A stretch of DNA of 64,000 bases from Planctomycetota bacterium (GCA_016873215.1 VGXU01000007.1:1-64000), one strand, 5' to 3'; positions 33,160 through 41,909 are shown, counted from the stretch's first letter. Notes: a model not told the origin generated them from the letters alone. A program made the numbers and translations.

Positions 33160-33672
33160 ATGAAAAAAGACAACAAGGCAGGTAGTGCGGGAAAGGGCGG
33201 CTTATTTACACTCGGTGTGTCCATTTGCAGTGGGCCGATGATGGATGAATTTGCCCGGGAAAATCCGATCATTTCGCGCGCCATTCAAATTCGCGGCGAC
33301 CAGACACTCGCGCAATTGCATAAGGCTATTTTCAAGGCCTTTGACCGCTGGGAAGAACATTTATATGAGTTTCAGGTCGGAGGCAAGGGGCCGATGGATA
33401 AAAAAGCCAGACGGTATGGATTGGCTGAGGTCGAAGAGGATTCGATCTTTGGAAGTTCCATGGCCGGCGATGTGAAGAAAACCACGATAGGCTCTCTCGG
33501 TTTGAAAAAAGATGACTCGTTCGGGTACTGGTTTGATTTCGGTGACGACTGGTGGCATCAGATTAATGTTATGACGATTGAAAATACTATTCCGAAAGGC
33601 GCCTATCCCAGGGTAATTAAGCGACGAGGCCAAAGTCCTCCGCAGTATCCGGATATGGAGGAAGACGAATAA
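33160..33672 (+). CDS. Plasmid pRiA4b ORF-3-like family protein
   Basis: The protein of about 170 residues matches the PRiA4_ORF3 family. The segment RGDQTLAQLHKAIFKAFDRWEEHLYEF carries the family's LHxxIxxAFxW-like motif (only fragments quoted), and SFGYWFDFGDDWWHQINV corresponds to the conserved YDFGDxWxH motif. The acidic tail is typical. The biochemical role of the family is unknown; members occur on plasmids and chromosomes. I chose ATG at 33160 because AAGGA (33148-33152) is seven bases upstream; ATG at 33157 is nearly as good. Confidence 0.85.
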   Translation: MKKDNKAGSAGKGGLFTLGVSICSGPMMDEFARENPIISRAIQIRGDQTLAQLHKAIFKAFDRWEEHLYEFQVGGKGPMDKKARRYGLAEVEEDSIFGSSMAGDVKKTTIGSLGLKKDDSFGYWFDFGDDWWHQINVMTIENTIPKGAYPRVIKRRGQSPPQYPDMEEDE

Positions 33673-33730
33673 ATCAATAGCCTGACGTTCATATATAATT
33701 TTCTCCCGCTTGTCCGGTACAATAAGGACG

Positions 33731-35065
33731 ATGACGACAAACAAAGACAGGATAGAACGAATTCACCAACAGATACGGTCTTTCCCGGCCGGGCCGGGCC
33801 TGTATCTGATGAAAGACGCTCGCGACCGCGTGCTGTACATCGGCAAGGCCGCCAATTTGCGTAGCAGGGCGGGTAGCTATTTTCAGCCGTCGGCTGACCT
33901 GGCCAAAAGCCGCGGGCCGTGGATTGTCGAAATGATCGAAAAAGTCGAGATGGTGGACTATATTCAAACCGCCAGCGAGGTCGAAGCGATTTTGCAGGAG
34001 GCCCGGCTGATTAAGGACATCCATCCGCCGTACAACACCGACCTTAAAGACGCCAAGACATTTCCGTATCTTGAAATCACAACCCGGCAGGAATTTCCCG
34101 GCGTGTATATCACACGCAACCCGCAGGATTCCCGCAGCCGATTGTTCGGGCCGTTCACCAGCGTCAACGAATTGCGAGAGGCCTTTGTCGTGCTGCAAAA
34201 AATTTTCCGCTTTCGCACCTGCAAACTCGACATCCGCGCCAAAGACGAAAAACGTCGATTCTTCCGCCCGTGCATCTTGTACAATATCAAACAGTGTACC
34301 GCCCCCTGCGGCGATAAAATCTCCAAAGCCGATTACAAAAAAACCATCACGGAACTGATCAAATTCCTCCAATCCAAACGCACAGCGGTCTTGAATGATT
34401 TCAAGAGACAGATGGAACGAGCTTCGGCAAATCTGGATTTCGAGGTCGCGGCGATATACCGCGACCGCATCCGCCTGATTGAAAATCTCGACAAACGCGG
34501 CACCACCGACGTTCATATCCAGCCCGAGTCATTCCAGACCGACCCGGCCGAGGCCCTCGAAAAACTGCAAACCATTTTCGAAAGTCTTCAGCCCATACGC
34601 ATCATCGAAGGCTTCGATATTGCCCATCTCGCTGGTGAAAGCACCGTCGGCTCATTGGTGCAGTTTATCGACGGAAAACCCTTCAAAGACGGCTATCGAC
34701 GATTCAAAATCAAAACCGTTTCAGGTATTGACGATTACGCCTGTCTGCAGGAGGTGCTGATCCGGCGGTACAAAAGGGCGGCAGGCGGTGAAGAACTCTG
34801 GCCCGACCTCGTATTGATTGACGGCGGTCTGGGCCAGCTCAACGCTGCCAAAGAAGTCTTTGAAAAAATGAAGGTGCTGATGCCCAATTTATTGTCGCTG
34901 GCCAAACGTGAGGAAGAAATTTTTATCGATGGCCGTCCAAAACCGCTGAAACTGCCCGCCACCTCGCCGGTGCGGAAGTTATTGCAATACGTCCGCGATG
35001 AAGCTCACCGTTTCGCTCAGCATTATCACCACCTCCTGCGCAGCAAAAAACTGCTGGAAAAATAA
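33731..35065 (+). CDS. uvrC: UvrC-like excinuclease subunit lacking the C-terminal HhH domain
   Basis: The 444-residue protein has the GIY-YIG nuclease domain (GLYLMKDARDRVLYIGKA at 23-40), a cysteine-containing middle part (RPCILYNIKQCTAPC), a UVR helix pair (ANLDFEVAAIYRDRIRLIENL) and the RNase H-like second nuclease. All three expected catalytic residues of the latter are visible: Asp in GFDIAHLAGE, Asp in VLIDGGLGQL and His in RDEAHRFAQ. The protein stops 12 residues after that His motif. The two helix-hairpin-helix motifs of normal UvrC (about 600 residues) are absent. Both incision sites are therefore intact, while DNA binding for the 5' cut may be altered. I chose ATG at 33731 with AAGGA just before it. 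Confidence 0.9.
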   Translation: MTTNKDRIERIHQQIRSFPAGPGLYLMKDARDRVLYIGKAANLRSRAGSYFQPSADLAKSRGPWIVEMIEKVEMVDYIQTASEVEAILQEARLIKDIHPPYNTDLKDAKTFPYLEITTRQEFPGVYITRNPQDSRSRLFGPFTSVNELREAFVVLQKIFRFRTCKLDIRAKDEKRRFFRPCILYNIKQCTAPCGDKISKADYKKTITELIKFLQSKRTAVLNDFKRQMERASANLDFEVAAIYRDRIRLIENLDKRGTTDVHIQPESFQTDPAEALEKLQTIFESLQPIRIIEGFDIAHLAGESTVGSLVQFIDGKPFKDGYRRFKIKTVSGIDDYACLQEVLIRRYKRAAGGEELWPDLVLIDGGLGQLNAAKEVFEKMKVLMPNLLSLAKREEEIFIDGRPKPLKLPATSPVRKLLQYVRDEAHRFAQHYHHLLRSKKLLEK

Positions 35066-35102
35066 TGACGGCGGGGGAGGCAAGTTGTGAACGGCAAATA
35101 TT

Positions 35103-35342
35103 TTAATTCTTCAATGGGGCAGGCTCGGCCAACGCCTGAATTTTACGCCGGAGCTCTTTAAATGTCCGTCGAAAATGAAAACCGTAAATTGAAAACCGCA
35201 CAGCCATCGGAAAACGTCGCGGCTTACACAGCGACCAGAGGATAAGTTTCCAATAATGCAGCCGGCCCTTGTCGAGAATGCCGATATGCCAGATGGATTT
35301 TAAAAAAGCCACAATGTCATGATAGCGGAGTGCGAATTTCAT
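35103..35342 (-). CDS. Orphan DUF4070-like segment (C-terminal module of B12-binding radical SAM proteins)
   Basis: The 79-residue reading frame resembles only the C-terminal module (DUF4070) of B12-binding-domain radical SAM proteins. Basic and aromatic residues run through RYHDIVAFLKSIWHIGI, a PRRFPMAVRFSIYGFHFRR segment carries the hallmark YGFHFR-type end, and a charged tail follows. No cobalamin-binding or CxxxCxxC domain lies upstream, so it is either a relic of a lost gene or a stand-alone module. ATG at 35342 has CAGGAAA upstream; an earlier ATG at 35375 is also possible. It is convergent with the uvrC-like gene. Confidence 0.5.
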   Translation of the reverse strand: MKFALRYHDIVAFLKSIWHIGILDKGRLHYWKLILWSLCKPRRFPMAVRFSIYGFHFRRTFKELRRKIQALAEPAPLKN

Positions 35343-35467
35343 TTTTCCTGAGAGGGTATATTTAAATGAACACAAGTATGTCTTTGATGAGCATTCACAT
35401 AAAAATCATTATAACAGACATACCGCCGGCCTTCCTGTAATTTAACGGTATTTATTCCGAGAGATTT

Positions 35468-35998
35468 TCAGGCGGATGCAATCACTCGTTTAATAATCTC
35501 ACGCACGGATTTCAGGCCGAATTTGTCCGGCTCAAGCTGGCGGACGGCAATCCATTGCACCGCTGTCACATCGTCTGCGGCTTTCAGTTCTGTAAAACCG
35601 TCCACCCGGCAGCGATACACCATATCCAGCGTGTGATACAAAACGCCGCCGTAAGGATACTCGTTGGGGATGGAAAAAAGATACATTGTCTCGACGACTT
35701 CGAGATTTAATTCTTCGCGGACTTCGCGTCCGATGGCTTCTTCGGCGGTCTCGTCGGGGTTCACGAATCCGCCGGGCAAATCCAGGGTACCCTTGGCCGG
35801 GTCTTTGGCCCGCGTGGCGACCAGCAGGCGATTTTGTTCGTCTATGATAATCGCCGCCGCTGCCGCCGCGATGTTCATATAAAATGTAAAGCCGCACGCG
35901 TCGCAATGATAGGCATACGGCGGCTGCGGCCGCAGCATTCTTGCTCCGCATTTGGGACAAAACACAAAACAGGAATAATCAATCGGACTTTTTTCCAT
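35468..35998 (-). CDS. NUDIX hydrolase with N-terminal zinc ribbon
   Basis: The 176-residue protein begins with a zinc ribbon (CPKCG near 14-18, CDACG near 32-36), followed by an alanine-rich strand and the NUDIX box GGFVNPDETAEEAIGREVREEL, which has all the metal-binding glutamates. The layout is that of NudC-like enzymes and other zinc-ribbon NUDIX hydrolases, but the NudC-specific SQPWPFPxS motif is not seen, so the substrate is uncertain (NADH-type dinucleotides or nucleoside diphosphate sugars are possible). It appears to be transcribed alone. Confidence 0.9.
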   Translation of the reverse strand: MEKSPIDYSCFVFCPKCGARMLRPQPPYAYHCDACGFTFYMNIAAAAAAIIIDEQNRLLVATRAKDPAKGTLDLPGGFVNPDETAEEAIGREVREELNLEVVETMYLFSIPNEYPYGGVLYHTLDMVYRCRVDGFTELKAADDVTAVQWIAVRQLEPDKFGLKSVREIIKRVIASA

Positions 35999-36121
35999 AC
36001 GAAGGGTTCCTATCAGTTATCATAAATTGCTCTCTATATTAATGATAACAGACGGCAGACCGATTGGAAAGATTCTTTACGAGGAATGTTCAGGCGGCGG
36101 CAAAATCATCGGATGCGGTTT

Positions 36122-36697
36122 TTACAGAATCGAGCAGACCTGCTGAATGGCTCCAAGAATCTGCTCCGGATTCTGCGGGTCCGTCACCGTTGCGTCGAAG
36201 CCGTTTTTCTGGAGCGATTTGACTTCCGTTTCACCCAGCCCCGCGGCGATGGCGATGATTTTGCTGTCTTTCAGGTCGTTATTTTGCCGAATCTGGAGAC
36301 AAAGCTGATGTGCGTCGATGGCCGATGCCATCAGATTGATCAGAATAATGTTGGGCAGAAATTTCTGCGCCAGAAGACCCGCGTCAAAACTGGTGTGAAC
36401 ACAGCGGATATCAAAGGCGCCTTTCGACGTGAGCATCGTTTCGAAGGAAGTACACATCTCTTCGCTGCTGTCGATCAGGAGTATTCGGATATGGCCTTTT
36501 TCAAGGGTGTCGGTCGGAATATTGTTCGCCTTCATAAAACGAATCAGTTCGCTGACCGGAATTCTTCGGTCCCGCGACCCGGGGATACGATAGCCCCGCA
36601 GTTGACCTGAATCGAACCATTTGGTGACGGTTCGAGGTGCCACATTGCATATTTGAGCAACCTGTCCGGTCGTAAGAACATCTTTTCGTTTCAGCAT
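36122..36697 (-). CDS. HTH (MerR/excisionase-type) protein fused to a degenerate receiver domain
   Basis: The 191-residue protein joins an N-terminal MerR/excisionase-type HTH (about 6-58: TTGQVAQICNVAPRTVTKWF, wing GYRIPGSRDRRIPV) to a receiver-like domain (about 69-190). Key receiver residues are missing. The phosphoacceptor Asp is N121 in LINLMAS. Only one acidic residue of the first pair is followed as usual (LIDSSEE), and the conserved Lys before Pro is replaced (VTDPQ). It is therefore probably a phosphorylation-independent (pseudo-receiver) regulator. Planctomycetes and myxobacteria carry related HTH-REC fusions. It is alone on its strand. Confidence 0.8.
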   Translation of the reverse strand: MLKRKDVLTTGQVAQICNVAPRTVTKWFDSGQLRGYRIPGSRDRRIPVSELIRFMKANNIPTDTLEKGHIRILLIDSSEEMCTSFETMLTSKGAFDIRCVHTSFDAGLLAQKFLPNIILINLMASAIDAHQLCLQIRQNNDLKDSKIIAIAAGLGETEVKSLQKNGFDATVTDPQNPEQILGAIQQVCSIL

Positions 36698-36944
36698 AAT
36701 TTTACCCTGTAGCGAAGGGGGTTAACTTCTACCATTTGCGGACACAGGTTCCGCCGTTCATGAGGTCGGCCCGCAGGGGCAGCGAATTAATCAAAACCCT
36801 GTTATTTGGGGAATATCCGGGTTTCTGGGTAGGACAGGTCCGATAAAGTATTTCTGTCCACCAAAGTGCGGTAATTTTCGGGATTACCGGGATAGACAAA
36901 AGACTTGTTTGTAAAAACTTTCCATTTTTCGGAATGCTTTTTGC

Positions 36945-36974
36945 TTGACCTCAGACTTGGAATATAGGTATGAT
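36945..36974 (+). promoter_or_regulatory. Strong sigma-70 promoter 490 bp upstream of rny
   Basis: TTGACC (36945-36950) and TATGAT (36969-36974) are 18 bp apart, with the transcription start expected near 36981-36982. The first transcribed bases form the hairpin ACCCTCT-GCGT-AGAGGGT. Confidence 0.65.
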
Positions 36975-36981
36975 AAAAATA

Positions 36982-37466
36982 GACCCTCTGCGTAGAGGGT
37001 TAGAATATAAAACAGTGTTTCACGGCCGGCGAAGGCGTTATTTAGGGTCAATGGCCGGGAAACCCGCACAGCAATCCGCATGGGGCGGATTGGTGGCAGA
37101 GCTTCATAAACCATCGGTTTCAGACAGATGGGCGAAAGGCAGCGGCGAAAAATCGTCCTGTCAAGTCCGTGACCTTTTCTGTGCCGGTGGATGTGATCGA
37201 AAAAGATGGAAATCGCCGTATTTTCAAGTTTCTTCGGCTCCGGGAGTTGTTGAAGTATGAACATCAGCAGCGGCAGGGAAATTCCGACAGCCGGTCAAAT
37301 CGCAGGATGCGGGTTTGAGCCGGCGCAAAAGAAAAAGGGTATTTGCCTTCCACACTGCTGAGAGTTTATTTCTGCGATTGTCCGGGTTCCATCGCCGTGT
37401 CTGCCGCTTCAATCCCCGCGGTGCTGTGGATGACATTGTAATCCCATAGTTGGGGAAAGGCGCAAC
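36982..37466 (+). ncRNA. Long untranslated leader or small RNA upstream of rny
   Basis: About 485 transcribed bases separate the promoter at 36945-36974 from the rny start, without a convincing gene. The stretch begins with a perfect 7-bp hairpin (ACCCTCT/AGAGGGT around 36983-37000) and contains GC-rich complementary patches around 37023-37095. Short frames exist (for example 36970-37260), but they have no ribosome binding site and random-looking composition. It may be a structured 5' leader controlling RNase Y, an independent small RNA (a 6S-like RNA is one possibility), or both. I could not match it to a known riboswitch consensus. Confidence 0.4.
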
Positions 37467-39047
37467 ATGGAAACCATAGCACAATTGCAGGGAGGTAGTA
37501 TCGTTTTGGGGGTTGTTTTGGGGGTTTTAACGGGCGGTCTTGTCGTTTTCGCGTTAATTCAGATGTTGACGAAAGCCCGCGCTTCCAAAGTGGAAATGGA
37601 AATTAATAATCGGGTTGAGACCGCACGTCGGGAAGCTGAAACCATCATCAAAGAGGCACGCCTTGATATCGCTGCCGAACAGATGAAAAAGCGGGAAAGC
37701 TTCGCCAAAGAAATTGCCGGAAAGGAAAACGAACTGCGAAATATGGAGTCGCGGCTTACCAAACGCGAAGATGCAGTTGAGCGGCAGGCAGAGCAGCTCG
37801 TTCAGCGCGAAAAGCAAGTCAAACAGGTCGAACAGGAAGTCCAGCGGCAAATTCAGAGCTACAATGCCAAGCACAAGGAATTATCTGCGACTCTGACCCA
37901 GCAGAAAAACCAGCTTCTGAAAATCACCGGTATGGATACCGAGCAGGCCAGGCAGCTTCTTCTGACTAATCTCGAGCAAGAATGCGAAAAAGAAATGAGC
38001 CAGCTCATCACCCGAAAGACGGCACAGATGGAGGAACAGGCGGAGGAAAAATCCAAAGAAATCATCAATCTGGCCATTCAGCGGTATGCCGCGGAACAAA
38101 CGTGCGAAGTGAGCGTGTCGATGGTGGACATTCCCAATGATGAAATGAAAGGTCGGATTATCGGCCGGGAAGGTCGCAATATCCGGGCCTTTGAAAAGGC
38201 TACGGGTGTCGATGTCATTGTCGATGATACGCCCGGCGTGATTGTCGTCAGCGGCTTTAACCCGATTCGGCGCGAAGTGGCCCGGCTGAGTATGGAACGG
38301 CTTATTCAGGACGGCAGAATTCACCCCAGCCGCATTGAGGAACTGGTTGCCCAGACCAAAAAAGACGTTCACGCCCGCGTGATTCAGATAGGCAAAGAGG
38401 CCGCCGAGGAAGTCGATGTCCGCGGCCTGAACAATAAAATTATCGGGATGCTCGGCGCATTGCACTACCGAACCAGCTACGGCCAGAACGTGTTGCGGCA
38501 CAGTGTGGAAGTGGCGTTTTTGGCGCAAGTGATGGCCGACGAACTGGGACTGGACGGTGCGATGGCCAAACGGGCCGGCCTGCTGCACGATATCGGCAAG
38601 GCGATGGACCGTGAAATCGAAGGCGGCCACCCGGCTATCGGCGCCAATTATCTGCGCCGCTTCAAGGAGCCGCAGATTGTCATCAATGCCGTCGAAGCCC
38701 ATCACGGCGATTGTCCGCCGGACAATCCCTATACGCCTCTGATTTCCGCCGCCGACGCCATCAGTGCATCCCGGCCCGGCGCCCGGCGTGAAACGCTTGA
38801 ACGCTATATCAAGCGGCTCGAAAAACTCGAGGAAATTGCATGCAGCTTTAAAGGCGTGGAAGGGTGCTTCGCCATCCAGGCCGGCCGCGAGGTTCGCGTG
38901 ATTGTCGATGCCAACCAGGTCAACGACGATTCCGCCATCAAAACCGCCCGCGACATCGCCAAGAAAATCGAAGAAGAAATGACTTATCCGGGCGAAATCA
39001 AAGTCACGCTCCTGCGTGAAGTCCGCTGCATCGAATACGCTCGGTAA
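37467..39047 (+). CDS. rny: Ribonuclease Y
   Basis: The 526-residue protein has the RNase Y layout: an N-terminal membrane segment (about 10-33), a long charged coiled coil (about 35-205), a KH domain ([26 protein letters not shown], about 228-253), and an HD phosphohydrolase domain with [10 protein letters not shown] and VEAHHGD. It is a membrane-attached endoribonuclease that starts mRNA decay. AAGG precedes the ATG. Its partner gene of the YmdB family lies 101 bases downstream. The control region upstream is unusually long. Confidence 0.96.
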   Translation: METIAQLQGGSIVLGVVLGVLTGGLVVFALIQMLTKARASKVEMEINNRVETARREAETIIKEARLDIAAEQMKKRESFAKEIAGKENELRNMESRLTKREDAVERQAEQLVQREKQVKQVEQEVQRQIQSYNAKHKELSATLTQQKNQLLKITGMDTEQARQLLLTNLEQECEKEMSQLITRKTAQMEEQAEEKSKEIINLAIQRYAAEQTCEVSVSMVDIPNDEMKGRIIGREGRNIRAFEKATGVDVIVDDTPGVIVVSGFNPIRREVARLSMERLIQDGRIHPSRIEELVAQTKKDVHARVIQIGKEAAEEVDVRGLNNKIIGMLGALHYRTSYGQNVLRHSVEVAFLAQVMADELGLDGAMAKRAGLLHDIGKAMDREIEGGHPAIGANYLRRFKEPQIVINAVEAHHGDCPPDNPYTPLISAADAISASRPGARRETLERYIKRLEKLEEIACSFKGVEGCFAIQAGREVRVIVDANQVNDDSAIKTARDIAKKIEEEMTYPGEIKVTLLREVRCIEYAR

Positions 39048-39058
39048 AATTGACGATT

Positions 39059-39112
39059 GACGATTTTCGATTGACAATTGGCCGGTCGCGCCTTTCCAAA
39101 TCGAAAATCGTC
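39059..39112. repeat. 14-bp inverted repeat between rny and the YmdB-type gene
   Basis: GACGATTTTCGATT (39059-39072) is perfectly complementary to 39099-39112 across a 26-nt loop. A further ATCGAAAATCG copy follows at 39114 and then a T-rich tract (39130-39136). It could attenuate readthrough from rny. Related 'attgacgatt' sequence also occurs near 40263. Confidence 0.6.
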
Positions 39113-39148
39113 CATCGAAAATCGAAAATGTTTTTTAGGGTGGTTTAA

Positions 39149-40000
39149 GTGAAGCTGAATATCCTTTGTATTGGTGACATCGTGGGTCGTCCGGGCCGGC
39201 GGGTGATGGCGCAAAAACTGGCCGGCCTCGTGCGCGATATGCAGATTGACTGCGTCATCGCAAACGCCGAAAATTCCGCCGGCGGCTCCGGCCTGACGCC
39301 GCAAATTTATGACAAACTCCTTAAATACGGCGTCCATCTGATTACACTCGGCGATCACGCCTACCGCAAAAAGGAAATCATTCCAGTATTGGAAAGCAAT
39401 ATCGATATCGCCCGCCCTGCAAATCTTTCGCCCGGCTCGGCCGGGAAGGATTTCGCCCTCTACCGCACGTCCAAAGGGCCGACCGTGGCGGTGATTCCAT
39501 TGATCGGACGCATCTTTATGAAGCCGGCCGATTGCCCTTATGCCAAAATCGACGCCATCCTGGCAAAAGTGCAGCAGCAGGCCGAAATCGTGCTTGTGGA
39601 AATGCACGCCGAAGCGACCAGCGAAAAAGTCGCTATGGGCTATTATCTCGACGGCAAAGTCGGCTGTGTCTATGGCACGCATACACACATCGTCACTGCC
39701 GACGAACGCATCCTGCCCAGAGGCACGGCCTATATCACCGACATTGGTATGACTGGCTCGCACGATTCAGTGCTGGGCCGGAAAGCCGAATGCGTCATTC
39801 GCGCCTTTCGCACCCAGATGCCGTATCCGTTTGAGCTTGCCACCGGCGACGTGCGTCTCAGCGCCATCGTCGTGACCATTGACAGCCACACCAAAACCGC
39901 CGAGCGGATTGAACGCATTCAAATCCGTCTTGACGAGGCCGACACCACCGAATACGACAGCGATGACGGCAGACCCGATTACAGCAACACCGGCTTTTGA
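39149..40000 (+). CDS. YmdB/TIGR00282 family metallophosphoesterase
   Basis: The 283-residue protein is a YmdB-type calcineurin-like phosphoesterase. D10 lies in CIGDIVGRPGR, E41-N42 in NAENSAGG, the H70 motif in TLGDHAY, and later VEMHAEATSEK, YGTHTHIVTADE and DIGMTGSHDSVLG. The usual Gly-Asn-His motif is Gly-Asp-His here (D69), so one metal ligand is changed. In Bacillus YmdB hydrolyses 2',3'-cyclic nucleotides and interacts with RNase Y, matching the gene order here. The start is GTG at 39149. Confidence 0.92.
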   Translation: MKLNILCIGDIVGRPGRRVMAQKLAGLVRDMQIDCVIANAENSAGGSGLTPQIYDKLLKYGVHLITLGDHAYRKKEIIPVLESNIDIARPANLSPGSAGKDFALYRTSKGPTVAVIPLIGRIFMKPADCPYAKIDAILAKVQQQAEIVLVEMHAEATSEKVAMGYYLDGKVGCVYGTHTHIVTADERILPRGTAYITDIGMTGSHDSVLGRKAECVIRAFRTQMPYPFELATGDVRLSAIVVTIDSHTKTAERIERIQIRLDEADTTEYDSDDGRPDYSNTGF

Positions 40001-40291
40001 AATGTAGCATAGCCGCCCCCGGCTGTGTCATTCCGGCGAAAGCCCCAATCCAGTCAAAACCGGACTCCGGCTTCCAAGCCTGAAATAGTTAAAATTTTTA
40101 AGATTTTTTGGAAATAGCAGAATAGTACCATCGCACTTTGTGCGAAAAAAATATGCAGGGATACAAGAAAGTGGAGTCAAGAGGAAGGGGTCGAAAAGAT
40201 AAGTAATGGTTTTATAAAGGGTTACAGAAAAAGCGTAATTCCTTTAGTTTGCTGACCCCAAATCGTCAATTGACAATAACCCAGCTAAATC
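40001..40291. repeat. Intergenic block of dispersed repeats
   Basis: There is no gene in this block. Positions 40013-40034 are the exact reverse complement of 56875-56896 (22 bp). Positions 40088-40142 match 56591-56644 in the same orientation with scattered differences. A CCGGCGAAAGCC-type segment follows the first unit. The block separates housekeeping DNA from the AT-rich accessory genes to its right. Confidence 0.7.
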
Positions 40292-41059
40292 CTATTTAAT
40301 TTGAGTTACTCCAACAGCGCGGTCGATCCCATCGACCTTCATCTTGTATCCTGCGCCAGAATAGTAAATGAGAACCTTCGGCATGTACGCATAATGGTAG
40401 TGGTAATGATATTCCGTCTGTTGCCATATCTGTCCGTTTGTGAGTTTCACAATTGTTTCTCCCTCCCATCCCTCAAACTCGCCATCAATCTGGCTTTCGA
40501 TTGTTGAGGCTGTTGCTCGCGGGGTCGCTGTTGAGGAAGAGGATGCTGACTGACTCTGTTTTCCTTGCTTAATGCCTTGAAGATAGAGGTTGATCAAGTA
40601 TACACGCAGCCTTTCTTGCTCCACTGCTGTGAGTTTTTGTATTCCTATTAGCCGCTGCTGGTCCAGAGGCATCAATCTGTCAAGTGGTATATCTTTGAAC
40701 GAGGCCGCATCGGGTGGTGATGTACTTTTTTGATCGGACTGTGTGTCTATTTTTATCGCCGTTGGCGGTACGAGTTGCTTGCAGATCAAAGGCGAATCGA
40801 ATCCCTTAATGGAAAGCTTGAACTGAGCACCGTCCTTCAGGACTAAAGCTTCAGGAGCTAGTTCTAATACAAGTTGAAGAGTTAAGTCCGTTACCTCATA
40901 GACGCTTCCAGACTGCATCTTGATGACACTGCCCTTTTTTATAGTGCCACTGATAGTGCCCTCCACGTTGGTTTCCTCGTATAGTTCCCAAGCTGCGAAC
41001 ACTGGCACAATCGCCACGACGATTAACAGACATAAGAGAAGTAGGTATCGCAAACGCAT
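40292..41059 (-). CDS. Secreted protein of unknown function
   Basis: The 255-residue protein has a Sec signal peptide (RLRYLLLLCLLIVVAIV then an AWELYEE mature start). The N-terminal domain is beta-rich (about 25-105), a Ser/Thr/Ala-rich linker lies around 185-205, and the C-terminal domain carries paired aromatic and histidine residues (YHYHYHYAYMPK). The strand order VKLTNGQIWQQTEYHY resembles a small SH3-like fold, but I cannot assign a family. I chose ATG at 41059 with AAGGA six bases upstream. GC content and codon use are lower than in the flanking rny/ymdB genes. Confidence 0.65.
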   Translation of the reverse strand: MRLRYLLLLCLLIVVAIVPVFAAWELYEETNVEGTISGTIKKGSVIKMQSGSVYEVTDLTLQLVLELAPEALVLKDGAQFKLSIKGFDSPLICKQLVPPTAIKIDTQSDQKSTSPPDAASFKDIPLDRLMPLDQQRLIGIQKLTAVEQERLRVYLINLYLQGIKQGKQSQSASSSSTATPRATASTIESQIDGEFEGWEGETIVKLTNGQIWQQTEYHYHYHYAYMPKVLIYYSGAGYKMKVDGIDRAVGVTQIK

Positions 41060-41110
41060 TCTGAATCCTTTCTTGAGACCTAACAATAATTAGTTTGGAT
41101 TTCCCATAAT

Positions 41111-41157
41111 AATCCGCCTCTGGCGGATTAAACGCTTGGCTACATAGCCAAGCGTTT
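41111..41157. terminator. Two back-to-back hairpins
   Basis: AATCCGCC/GGCGGATT (41111-41118 with 41122-41129) is followed directly by a perfect 12-bp stem (41130-41141 with 41146-41157) with a 4-nt loop. They sit downstream of the minus-strand gene at 41319 and upstream of the 41059 gene, so they may terminate or protect the transcript between them. Confidence 0.6.
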
Positions 41158-41318
41158 CAATTTTATAATCTTCCTCGAATTGCCTTAAAATTAACGACCC
41201 ACATATCTTTTTGCCCATTTTTAACCCAAAAACACGCTTTTCGGCCTTTCCCCGTCATTTCTTCGTCTTCCAATATCTTTTCATAACCGTTCAACGAATC
41301 GTTACAAGTTTGTTATGC

Positions 41319-41909
41319 CTATCTACGAGAACAAACATACTTCCAAAAGCGTTTGGCGATTTCCTTGATATTAACGGTTATGCCAAACACACCGGGCTTG
41401 ACCTCGATGATTTCCTTTGCGTTGATTTTGTCTGTACATCCTGCATTTGTTGAAAGCAGTTGAGAATACAAGTGGCATGCCGAATAATGGAGGGGCGTTA
41501 TGTACGCCCATTGCCAACGCCAATCATTTGCCGAAGCTCCATTTTTAGCCAATTGAACATGTGCGGCATGGGTATCTATTTCATCAGCATAACGATGAAG
41601 TTCTGAAGCAAATAATCCAAAGACATCGTAAGCTACCTCCGGGCAGAAATTGTGCAAGTCCTTATTGTTCCATATAGAAGATTCGTGCTCTCTCACTTTT
41701 GGCCAATGTTCTGAATTTTTCCACTTTTTAAAGAGTCTGTTTTCTTCGGATGATTGAAGAGTTGTTGTAACGCCAGCGATACCGAGCAATGAAAGGCATT
41801 CGTAATAACGTGGACATCTGTCCACATTTGCGTATGGGCATCGAGGGGGAATACTCTTTTGTGAAGACACTGAAGAATACCATTCAATATTCGGATCTAT
41901 CGATTCCAA
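41319..41909 (-). CDS. Hypothetical cysteine-rich protein of a family seen in accessory regions
   Basis: The 196-residue protein has an N-terminal cysteine cluster (PPRCPYANVDRCPRYYECLSLLG, about 22-44) with three cysteines that may bind metal. A central charged part contains EHWPKVREHESSIW and a helical C-terminus follows. Proteins with this CPYA..RCPRYY motif occur sporadically in diverse bacteria; I do not know a function. The start is TTG at 41909 with AAGGCG about eight to ten bases upstream. It lies in the AT-rich accessory block, same strand as its neighbours. Confidence 0.6.
   Translation of the reverse strand: MESIDPNIEWYSSVSSQKSIPPRCPYANVDRCPRYYECLSLLGIAGVTTTLQSSEENRLFKKWKNSEHWPKVREHESSIWNNKDLHNFCPEVAYDVFGLFASELHRYADEIDTHAAHVQLAKNGASANDWRWQWAYITPLHYSACHLYSQLLSTNAGCTDKINAKEIIEVKPGVFGITVNIKEIAKRFWKYVCSRR

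Noticed and set aside
37000-37200. Possible c-di-GMP or other known riboswitch in the rny leader
   Set aside because: I could not align the region to the conserved core of any known riboswitch; it is kept only as an unassigned leader.
36970-37260. 96-codon plus-strand frame in the rny leader
   Set aside because: Its start lies within the -10 element, there is no ribosome binding site, and the protein is Arg/Trp/Cys-rich without structure.
37169-37318. 49-codon frame from GTG with a protein-like stretch before rny
   Set aside because: It has no ribosome binding site, no recognisable family and an unusual start; I considered a ZapA-like gene but the sequence does not fit.
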